The notes under the pieces are model-generated. The model was not told the origin of the DNA. It saw only the letters and a list, made by a program, of their open reading frames with translations, and made no database searches. Below are positions 6,541 through 12,044 of a stretch of DNA of 12,044 bases, in pieces. The stretch lies in assembly GCA_900314165.1 (NCBI GenBank), contig OMUE01000017.1, positions 1-12,044 on the forward strand, read 5' to 3'. The position numbers were made by a program, and so were the translations under genes. Position 1 is the stretch's first letter, and each line of letters begins with the position of its first letter. This stretch comes from an uncultured Acidaminococcus sp. (GTDB taxonomy: Bacteria; Bacillota_C; Negativicutes; Acidaminococcales; Acidaminococcaceae).

Positions 6541-6584
6541 TATAAAGAAAAGAGCCATGCAGACGCACGGCTCTTTTCTTTATA
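6541..6584. terminator. Bidirectional terminator between the two operons
   Basis: A perfect 16-base inverted repeat (TATAAAGAAAAGAGCC at 6541-6556 and its complement at 6569-6584) has a 12-base loop that can pair further (GCCATGC with GCACGGC, one mismatch), leaving an AGAC tetraloop. A/T-rich flanks on both sides suit termination of the GntP operon on the + strand and of the five-gene operon on the - strand. The PHP gene stop codon (6580-6582) lies inside the stem. Confidence 0.9.
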
Positions 6585-7287
6585 ACAGCACATACTCCAA
6601 TCCATCCATACTGGTGTTCAGTACCAGTTCTTCCGGGAAGTCAGCCTTCTTCAGGTAGGCCAGGGAAGCGTCCAGGTTGCCCACGTCGTACCAGATGTGA
6701 GCGTCGCTGCCGCAGATTACGTGGACCCGGTATTGCTTGCACAACCGCAGCAGGTCAGGAATGTTCACGTCGGCGTTCAGACGGCCTGTTTTGGGGGAGG
6801 AGGACGCACTGTTGATTTCCAGGGCCACGCCCTTTTCCGCAGCGGCCTTCACCACCTGTTCCCGGTCGATGGGGTACCGATCGTCATCCGGATGGCCGAT
6901 GATCTTCACATAGGGGCAGTCCATGGCTCCTATGATAGCATTGGTATTTTCCTCCCGGCTGCCGGAATGGATGCAGGCCGAGTGGAGGCTGGCAATGACG
7001 TAATCCATCTGGCACAGCAGGGACTCCTTCATATCCAGGCGTCCCGTATAATCCATGATATTGGCTTCCACGCCGGTGAAAATGCGGACGCCCATGATCT
7101 CGTTCCCGATGGCCCGGTAGTTCTTGAAGAACTTTTCTGTTGGCGCCCCTTCCATGGCGGGTGCGTGGTCGGAGGTGCCCAGGGCCAGCAGGCCCTTTCT
7201 TTTTGCCTCTTCAATATTTTCTTTCAGGGTACTGAAGGCGTGGCCGCTGGCTACCGTATGGGTATGCAGGTCGAATAATAATTTCAT
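6580..7287 (-). CDS. PHP-domain phosphatase, YcdX-like
   Basis: The 235-residue protein carries a complete PHP metal site: H8, H10 (DLHTH), H16, D40-H41 (SDH), E74, H102, H132 (GHPDDD), D195 and H197 (SDAH). These positions are each one residue beyond those I recall for the trinuclear-metal E. coli YcdX phosphatase, so it should hydrolyse a phosphate monoester in the cytoplasm. I chose the ATG at 7287 because AAGGAGG lies just before it with good spacing. An ATG five codons earlier would place this ribosome binding site inside the gene. With the chosen start it begins 11 bases after the ATPase stop. As last gene of a transporter operon it probably dephosphorylates the imported compound. Histidinol-phosphatase, a common label for this family, is unlikely because no histidine gene is near. 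Confidence 0.88.
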   Translation of the reverse strand: MKLLFDLHTHTVASGHAFSTLKENIEEAKRKGLLALGTSDHAPAMEGAPTEKFFKNYRAIGNEIMGVRIFTGVEANIMDYTGRLDMKESLLCQMDYVIASLHSACIHSGSREENTNAIIGAMDCPYVKIIGHPDDDRYPIDREQVVKAAAEKGVALEINSASSSPKTGRLNADVNIPDLLRLCKQYRVHVICGSDAHIWYDVGNLDASLAYLKKADFPEELVLNTSMDGLEYVLL

Positions 7288-7298
7288 GGCAGCCTCCT

Positions 7299-8327
7299 TC
7301 ATGCTGAGAACACCAGCTGCACCTGCTCACCGGGATTGTAGATCTCCCGGCAGTCCGTGTACACCCGGATCTGCTCCCCGTTCTGCAGCAGGGAATACTG
7401 GATTTCCCGGCCGTTGTACTGGCGGTTTGTGATGGTGGCGGGCAGGCCCTGTTCCGTCCGGGAAATGCGGAACTGCTCCGGCCGGATGGGATACAGGCCC
7501 TTCTGCTTGAAGATGGGGGCCACCTGGGAATCCTTGTACACCAGGGGATAATCTTCTACCTTGAAGCCCTGGGGCCGCCATTGGCCTTTGATCAGGTTGC
7601 ATTTGCTGACGAACGTGGCCGTAAATTCCGTTTGGGGATGGGTGTAGATTTCCTGAGGGGTGCCCAGCTGCTCGATATGGCCGCTGCGCATGACCAGGAT
7701 CCGGTCCGCCATGGCCAGGGCTTCGCTCTGGTCGTGGGTTACGTAGATGATGGTAGCTCCGGTGAGGTGGTGGATGTCCATAATGACCTTGCGCATGCTG
7801 ATTTTCAGCTCGGCGTCCAGGGCGGACAGGGGTTCATCCATGAGCAGGATGGAAGGCTTGGAAACCATGGCCCGGGCCAGGGATACCCGCTGGCGCTGCC
7901 CACCGGACAGTTCGTCCGGATAGCGGTTGGCCAGAGCCGTCAGGCCCATGTTTTCCAGGGCCGTGTCTACAGCATCCTTTTTTTCCTGTTGGGTCATGGC
8001 CTTGTGCCGGGAGCTCTTCAGAGGGAACTCTACATGTTGGCGCACGGTCATATGAGGCCACAGGGCGAAGGACTGGAACACCATGCCCAGATCCCGCTGT
8101 TCCACAGGCACCATGTGGGTGCTGTCCGAATACACTTCCTCGTCCAGCCGGACAACGCCGGACGTAGGTTCCATAAAGCCTCCGATGATGCGCAGCAGCG
8201 TGGTCTTGCCACAGCCGGAGGGGCCCAGGATGGCCAGAAATTCTCCTGTGCGGATGGTCAGGTCCACATCAGTTAGTGCCTGAGTATTCCCGAACTTTCG
8301 CGTCACGTGTTCCAGATATAGCGTCAT
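7299..8327 (-). CDS. ABC transporter ATPase, FbpC/AfuC/PotA-like
   Basis: The 342-residue protein is the energy-coupling subunit of an importer. Walker A is GPSGCGKT (35-42), the Q-loop is Q85, the signature LSGGQ is at 140-144, Walker B ILLMDEP is at 160-166 and the D-loop is at 168-171. An H-loop histidine in YVTHDQSEAL follows, and a C-terminal TOBE-type regulatory domain occupies roughly 240-342. The domain layout is that of ferric, thiamine, polyamine and sugar-phosphate importers. Its start lies inside the permease gene, with an overlap of 59 bases. This start is preferred because the protein begins at the normal place for the family and GGAG lies nine bases upstream. It works with the fused permease and the binding lipoprotein encoded just upstream. 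Confidence 0.93.
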   Translation of the reverse strand: MTLYLEHVTRKFGNTQALTDVDLTIRTGEFLAILGPSGCGKTTLLRIIGGFMEPTSGVVRLDEEVYSDSTHMVPVEQRDLGMVFQSFALWPHMTVRQHVEFPLKSSRHKAMTQQEKKDAVDTALENMGLTALANRYPDELSGGQRQRVSLARAMVSKPSILLMDEPLSALDAELKISMRKVIMDIHHLTGATIIYVTHDQSEALAMADRILVMRSGHIEQLGTPQEIYTHPQTEFTATFVSKCNLIKGQWRPQGFKVEDYPLVYKDSQVAPIFKQKGLYPIRPEQFRISRTEQGLPATITNRQYNGREIQYSLLQNGEQIRVYTDCREIYNPGEQVQLVFSA

Positions 8328-10002
8328 GAGCGGCAGCTCCTTTCAATTTGATATTCCAGGTGAGGGACACCAGGTACCCTCCTAAAATCAGCAGGACGAT
8401 GAGGGTGGACAGGGCGGCGGAAATGCTGTAGTCCCCGCCCTGCTGCAGGTTGAAAATGGTGAGCCCGATGGTCTTCGTGCCGGCCCCGGCCAAAAGGGAG
8501 GACAGGGTCAGTTCCGTCAGGGACGAAATGAAGATCAGGGAGCAGTTGGCCACAATGGGCTTTATCAGAAGCGGCAGCAGGATCTGCTTCCACAGCACGA
8601 ACTGGCTGCGGCCGGAAGAACGGACGGCGTCTTCCAGTTCCGGGTTGATGGCCATGAGGGCCGTGGAGCTGCCTTTGATCTGCAGGATCAGATAACGGGT
8701 GAAGTAGGCGATGAGCAGCAGCACGATGGTGCCGTAGATGTCAGGCCGGACGCCGGGAAACGGTTCCACCCAATGGAAGATCATGGCCAGGGCCAGCACG
8801 ATGCCGGGCAGGGCGTAGGTCAGGGACGCACACTGTTCTGCCAGCTTGGCGGCGTGGCTGTGTTTCCGCAGTTTCCAGTAAGCCAGGGCTGTGCCGATGA
8901 TGATGCAGAGCAGGCAGGTGATGCTGGCCAGGATCAGGCTGTTGCGGATGGCGCTGAGGACGGAGCTGCTGGAAAACAGGAAATCATAGTTTTCCGTGGT
9001 GGTGTTATCCGCCGTCAGGGGCATACCGTAGTTTTTCAGGAAGCCGTTCAGGACCATGTCCACCAGAGGCACCAGGTCGATAAGGCTCCAGGCTGCCAGT
9101 AGCAGGAGCTCCAGCTTTCGGCGTGCTCCTGCGGCCAGGTTGATACGGGGTGTGTAATCTTCCTTGATGCTGTCCAGGGCGGAACGGGTGCGGACGGCTT
9201 TGTCCGCAGCTACAGTGCCGCACAGGGCGATGATGGACAGGACTACGGACAGGGCTGCGGCTTGGGCGAAGGATTCCGGTCCGAAACCGATGGCTTTTTC
9301 ATAGATGTACGTGCTGAGCACGGTAATATTGGAAGAAATACCCAGGAATGCAGGTACGGCAAAGTTGTCGATGCAGGCCAGAAACGACAGCAGGCTGCCG
9401 CTGATAATGGCGGGCAGGGCTTCCTTCAAATCTACTTTCCACAGGGTTTCCAGAGGGCTGAAGCCGCAGGCCCGGGCCGCCCAGTCCATATCCAGGGGGA
9501 TCTTCCGCAGGGTATGGATGACGCTCAGGTACACGATGGGCGTATTCACGAGGCCCAGTACGGCGATGATGCCGGCCCGGGTGTAGATGTTGATGGCAGG
9601 CAGCCCCAGGCTCAGCAGGAAGCGGCTTACGGTGGACTGGGTGGCCAAAAGGCCGCTCCAGGACAGGGTAATGATGTAGGAGGGGATGATGAAGGGCAGC
9701 AGTACCAACAGTTCCAGGGGCTTTTTATAGCGGATGTTCGTGTATGCCTGCACAAAGCCCATGATCGTACCGGCGCAGGTAGCCAGGATCGTGGAACCCA
9801 CGGCGATGACCAGGGTATTGCCCATGGCTTCCCAGGTACGCTTGTCCTGGGTCATGGCCGTAAAATTGGCCAGGCTGTAGGCGCCCTCTGGTCCTTTCAG
9901 GCTCATGAGCAGCAGCCGGAAGATGGGAGCCAGGAAAATAAGGAAAAGGACACCATAAAAAGCTATGGTGCCCAATTTCCCCGACAGCAAATTTTTCTTC
10001 AC
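8269..10002 (-). CDS. ABC transporter permease, fused two-domain FbpB/AfuB type
   Basis: The protein, about 577 residues, contains two transmembrane domains in one chain, each with about six membrane segments and an EAA loop for docking the ATPase. The first loop, near residues 173-198, contains ARACGFSPLETLWKVDL. The second, near 455-480, contains LEDAVRSSGRSQFVLWKQI. Fused permeases of this size are typical of the FbpB/AfuB/ThiP branch. I take the GTG at 10002 as start because GAGGTGAT ends the right distance before it. The ATG at 10008 sits on top of that ribosome binding site, and the GTG at 10011 is further upstream still. All three are possible and differ by at most three codons. The binding-protein gene ends at 10016. 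The C-terminus continues about 19 residues past the start of the ATPase gene. Confidence 0.92.
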   Translation of the reverse strand: MKKNLLSGKLGTIAFYGVLFLIFLAPIFRLLLMSLKGPEGAYSLANFTAMTQDKRTWEAMGNTLVIAVGSTILATCAGTIMGFVQAYTNIRYKKPLELLVLLPFIIPSYIITLSWSGLLATQSTVSRFLLSLGLPAINIYTRAGIIAVLGLVNTPIVYLSVIHTLRKIPLDMDWAARACGFSPLETLWKVDLKEALPAIISGSLLSFLACIDNFAVPAFLGISSNITVLSTYIYEKAIGFGPESFAQAAALSVVLSIIALCGTVAADKAVRTRSALDSIKEDYTPRINLAAGARRKLELLLLAAWSLIDLVPLVDMVLNGFLKNYGMPLTADNTTTENYDFLFSSSSVLSAIRNSLILASITCLLCIIIGTALAYWKLRKHSHAAKLAEQCASLTYALPGIVLALAMIFHWVEPFPGVRPDIYGTIVLLLIAYFTRYLILQIKGSSTALMAINPELEDAVRSSGRSQFVLWKQILLPLLIKPIVANCSLIFISSLTELTLSSLLAGAGTKTIGLTIFNLQQGGDYSISAALSTLIVLLILGGYLVSLTWNIKLKGAAAHDAISGTRDAKVREYSGTN

Positions 10003-10015
10003 TGTCATCACCTCA

Positions 10016-11050
10016 TCACTGGAACAGGGAAGTGAATTTCTTCTTGTCGTCTTCCCGGCCCTTGAACAGGGCAGCTACATCGCCGGCCAGGGCTTTGAAA
10101 TCTTTAATGGATTTCAGGCCTTCCGGAGCCTTCACGCCTTCCTTTACAGGGGTGTAGCCCATATTGGCAGCTACTTCCTGACCTTTCTGGCTCAGGACGA
10201 AGTCGATGAAGGCTTTGGCGGCTTCTTTGTTCTTGGAAGCTTTCATGAGGCCGATAGGTTCTGTTACATAGGGAGAACCTTCTGCCGGATAGATGAATTT
10301 CACAGGAGCGCCTTTCTGGCGGGACCGGTTAGCCATGTAGTCAGCTACGAGGCCATAGGCTTTTTCCCCGGCAGCTACTGCTTTTTGTACAGCGCCGTTG
10401 CCCTTGACAACGGTAACGCCGTTTGCCTTCAGGCTTTCGTAAAACTTCCAGCCCATGTCCTTCGTACGGGTCAGCACGCCCAGGTTATAGGCGGCAGCAC
10501 CGGAGTACAGGGGGCTGGGCATAACCAGCTGGCCTTTGTATTCAGGCTTTACCAGGTCTTTCAGACCTTTGGGGTCTGCTTTAGCTTGTTTCGTGTTCAC
10601 CATGATGCCCGTAGTGATGACCTTCGTGCCGGTGTACATGTTGTCCTTGTCAATGAACTGGGCGGGGATGCCTTTCAGTTCCGGGGATTTGTAGGCTTCC
10701 AGCAGCTTCTGGTCTTTCAGACGGGTGAACGTCACGTCATCGGCTACCAGCAGCACGTCGGCTTTTACGGAACCGGCTTTCTGTTCGGCCATGACCTTGC
10801 TGATGACTTCTTCCGTGCCGGACCGGAACACATTGACCTCCACATTCGGGTTCTGTTTGTTGAAGGCCGTAATGATCTTCTGGATATCGGCTTCGGGCTG
10901 GGACGTATAGACCACGATTTCACCCTTTTTGCCTGCAGCTTTGCCGCTATCGGCCTTCTTGTCAGTACCCTGGCTGCCGCAGCCGGCGGCCATAAATAGA
11001 GCCGTGCCACTGAGCAGCACAGCCAGCATCTTCTTTTTCCAACTAAACAT
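10016..11050 (-). CDS. Extracellular solute-binding lipoprotein, FbpA/AfuA-like
   Basis: The 344-residue precursor has a charged start (SWKKK), a hydrophobic stretch and a lipobox AAGC with the lipid cysteine at C24, so it is anchored outside the membrane and captures the substrate. A lysine-rich linker (31-42) precedes the binding fold, which opens with EIVVYTSQPE (44-53) and includes FRSGTEEV (75-82), typical of ferric-type binding proteins. The tandem tyrosine that binds iron in FbpA is absent: the corresponding stretch reads GLVADYMANR (233-242), and no YY pair occurs in the protein. This argues against iron and fits the AfuA or phosphonate/sugar-phosphate branch. The start overlaps the stop of the preceding gene as TAATG. 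The permease follows within about 14 bases. Confidence 0.9.
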   Translation of the reverse strand: MFSWKKKMLAVLLSGTALFMAAGCGSQGTDKKADSGKAAGKKGEIVVYTSQPEADIQKIITAFNKQNPNVEVNVFRSGTEEVISKVMAEQKAGSVKADVLLVADDVTFTRLKDQKLLEAYKSPELKGIPAQFIDKDNMYTGTKVITTGIMVNTKQAKADPKGLKDLVKPEYKGQLVMPSPLYSGAAAYNLGVLTRTKDMGWKFYESLKANGVTVVKGNGAVQKAVAAGEKAYGLVADYMANRSRQKGAPVKFIYPAEGSPYVTEPIGLMKASKNKEAAKAFIDFVLSQKGQEVAANMGYTPVKEGVKAPEGLKSIKDFKALAGDVAALFKGREDDKKKFTSLFQ

Positions 11051-11829
11051 TAGCGAAAACCTCCTTGTTCAACTAAAAAATCTATGTTTTTATGTAAAAC
11101 TTTTAAATCCGGTGTTGTGTCACAGCCCTCTACTACCATGGGAATCCCGTAGGCATTCAGTCGGGGCAGCAGTTCGGCAAAGGGGAAGTCCCCTTCGGGA
11201 ATGGGCGTGTGATATTTGGGCCCCTTGCGATTGCTGATGTGCAGCTTGGACAGGTGGGGCATGGTGTCCAGCAGGTGGAACATTTCTTCGGTGCTGTCGC
11301 AGTGGGCCAAGTCCAGGGTGTAGTAGAAGTTGTCGAAAAGCCCGCCAGTGACTTCCCGCATGGCCCCTTCGTCCGTAACGAATTCCTTTTTGATTTTTTC
11401 CATGATTTCCAGGGACACTGGTACGTTCTTTTTGTGAGCATACTCGTAGATTTGTTGGAAGGAGTCCTGCATGAGCAGGGTGCTTTCCTTCCGGAAAGCT
11501 GGCTGGGTCATGTGGCCGGGGTGGACGGTGACTTCCCGGGCCTGGATCTTGTGGGCCAGTTTGATGGAATCCTTTACGGCTTTAATGGAAGCGTCCCGGA
11601 CAGCCGTATTGATGGAGGCCAGGTTCAGGTCCCAGCTGCAGCTGTGGACCAGGGTCTTCAGGTTAAAGTAATGGGCGTAATATTGATATTCTGTCGGATC
11701 GTAGCCTTGGAAGAAAAATTGCTGGGCCCACATTTCCAGCCCTGCTGCGTGCAGGTCGTGAGCCAGCTCCATCAGCTGCTTCAGCGGCAGATTCCACATC
11801 AGTGTGGAGGAGATATAGATTTCTGACAT
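11050..11829 (-). CDS. TIM-barrel sugar-phosphate isomerase/epimerase-like protein
   Basis: The 259-residue protein belongs to the xylose isomerase-like/AP endonuclease 2 TIM-barrel superfamily, which includes sugar and inositol isomerases, epimerases and dehydratases using a divalent metal. Visible metal or catalytic candidates are H103 (TVHPGH), E141 (SLEIM), D173 and H176 (LDLAHC), H197 (LHISN), H207, E212-G-D (PEGD) and E234 (VVEG). There is no signal peptide, so it is cytoplasmic. It is the first gene of the operon and its stop overlaps the start of the binding lipoprotein gene as TAATG. AAAGGAGG lies six bases before ATG. The partner genes suggest that it acts on the imported compound or on the product of the PHP phosphatase. 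A DNA-repair endonuclease IV is unlikely given the context and moderate length, but exact chemistry cannot be read. Confidence 0.85.
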   Translation of the reverse strand: MSEIYISSTLMWNLPLKQLMELAHDLHAAGLEMWAQQFFFQGYDPTEYQYYAHYFNLKTLVHSCSWDLNLASINTAVRDASIKAVKDSIKLAHKIQAREVTVHPGHMTQPAFRKESTLLMQDSFQQIYEYAHKKNVPVSLEIMEKIKKEFVTDEGAMREVTGGLFDNFYYTLDLAHCDSTEEMFHLLDTMPHLSKLHISNRKGPKYHTPIPEGDFPFAELLPRLNAYGIPMVVEGCDTTPDLKVLHKNIDFLVEQGGFR

Positions 11830-11857
11830 AGGGTTCCTCCTTTGCGTTACGTTCCTT

Positions 11858-11911
11858 ATTGTAAAGAAGGAGTGTAAAAGTACAGGCTAGGGAATGTAAA
11901 AAACTTGTAAG
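11858..11911 (-). promoter_or_regulatory. Promoter of the five-gene operon with PhoP-box-like direct repeats
   Basis: Reading the - strand, hexamers CTTACA, TTTACA, TAGCCT and TTTACA (complements of 11906-11911, 11895-11900, 11884-11889 and 11873-11878) recur every 11 bases, with five-base spacers. A -10-like TACAAT (complement of 11858-11863) follows. With a start near 11851 the hexamers cover about -60 to -22. That matches the known Gram-positive PhoP site: four TT(A/T/C)A(C/T)A repeats, five bases apart, in the same interval. The third hexamer is a poor match. There is no proper -35 box, as is usual for activated promoters. The spacing is seen directly; phosphate control is inferred. Confidence 0.5.
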
Positions 11912-11913
11912 AA

Positions 11914-11955
11914 AGTGAACAGCTAACAGTGAAAAGTGAAGAGCGAAAAGCGAAG
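11914..11955 (+). repeat. Six in-phase AGTGAAA-type heptamers
   Basis: The units AGTGAAC, AGCTAAC, AGTGAAA, AGTGAAG, AGCGAAA and AGCGAAG follow one another without a gap at 11914-11955. As at 2701-2772, the array leads directly into a palindromic element. It lies immediately upstream of the promoter repeats of the five-gene operon. Confidence 0.85.
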
Positions 11956-11957
11956 AG

Positions 11958-12003
11958 GGTGCGCTGCACGGCCCCACCACCGGCTTCGCCGGTTCCCCTC
12001 CCC
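11958..12003 (+). repeat. Half copy of the palindromic element
   Basis: The outer arm GGTGCGCTGCACGGCCCC (11958-11975) differs at one position from the left arm at 2773-2790. It then continues like the inverse of that element's right half: CACC, the hairpin ACCGGC-TTC-GCCGGT (11979-11993), then TCCCCTCCCC. The hairpin stem differs in sequence from the one at 2876-2893 yet pairs perfectly. The final 40 bases of the window show nothing recognisable. Confidence 0.75.
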
Positions 12004-12044
12004 TCGTATTATATAGTCATAGCAGATAGACACTCTCCAAAGTC

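Noticed and set aside
6580..7302. The upstream ATG at 7302 as start of the PHP phosphatase
   Set aside because: The strong AAGGAGG site lies between this ATG and the one at 7287, and the family N-terminus fits the later start.
7299..11050. Ferric iron importer (FbpABC)
   Set aside because: The fold family fits, but the iron-binding tyrosine pair is missing and the partner genes act on sugars and phosphate esters. Kept only as an alternative.

Overview
The window reads as ordinary chromosome of a Gram-positive-type anaerobe. Strong AGGAGG-type ribosome binding sites, a lipoprotein signal, Firmicutes-style gene families and GC-rich codon use with AT-rich promoters suggest a Negativicute such as Acidaminococcus or a relative. 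This is a guess from style; there is no rRNA or marker gene to settle it. No mobile element, CRISPR array, tRNA or rRNA was seen.

Layout from left to right: (1) a left edge that may hold the last codons of an unseen gene, then a strong terminator; (2) a YqhD/BDH-type iron-containing alcohol dehydrogenase (+, 381-1553); (3) a short threonine/serine dehydratase of PLP fold type II (-, 1714-2655), convergent with the dehydrogenase; (4) a 445-base divergent intergenic region with a large branched palindrome; (5) a tightly packed + strand operon of an MBL-fold hydrolase, a CdaR-type sugar-diacid regulator and a GntP-family permease (3101-6448); (6) a convergent five-gene - strand operon (11829 down to 6580) coding for a TIM-barrel sugar-phosphate isomerase/epimerase-like protein, a solute-binding lipoprotein, a fused two-domain permease, an ATPase and a PHP-family phosphatase.

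The five-gene operon is the most interesting part. By family its transporter would be labelled a ferric iron (FbpABC/AfuABC) importer. However, the binding protein has no tandem-tyrosine iron motif, and the transporter genes are locked by overlaps or near-contact to a sugar-phosphate-type TIM-barrel enzyme and a YcdX-type PHP phosphatase. The operon promoter also carries four TTTACA-like hexamers at an exact 11-base period (one degenerate), placed relative to a -10 box as Gram-positive PhoP boxes are. My reading is a phosphate-starvation-controlled system that imports a phosphorylated sugar or related organophosphate and dephosphorylates it.

The MBL-CdaR-GntP operon looks like a self-regulated uptake unit for a sugar acid (gluconate, glycerate or similar), with the hydrolase perhaps releasing or opening the substrate. 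No kinase or dehydratase for the sugar acid lies in the window.

The intergenic regions share a modular repeat family: in-phase heptanucleotide repeats (AGYGAAR and TCTATCA/TGACGTC types), small GC-rich hairpins, and a palindromic element present once in full and at least twice as a half, in which hairpin stems differ in sequence but keep their pairing. The two convergent gene pairs share the order heptamers, GC block, second heptamers, bidirectional terminator.
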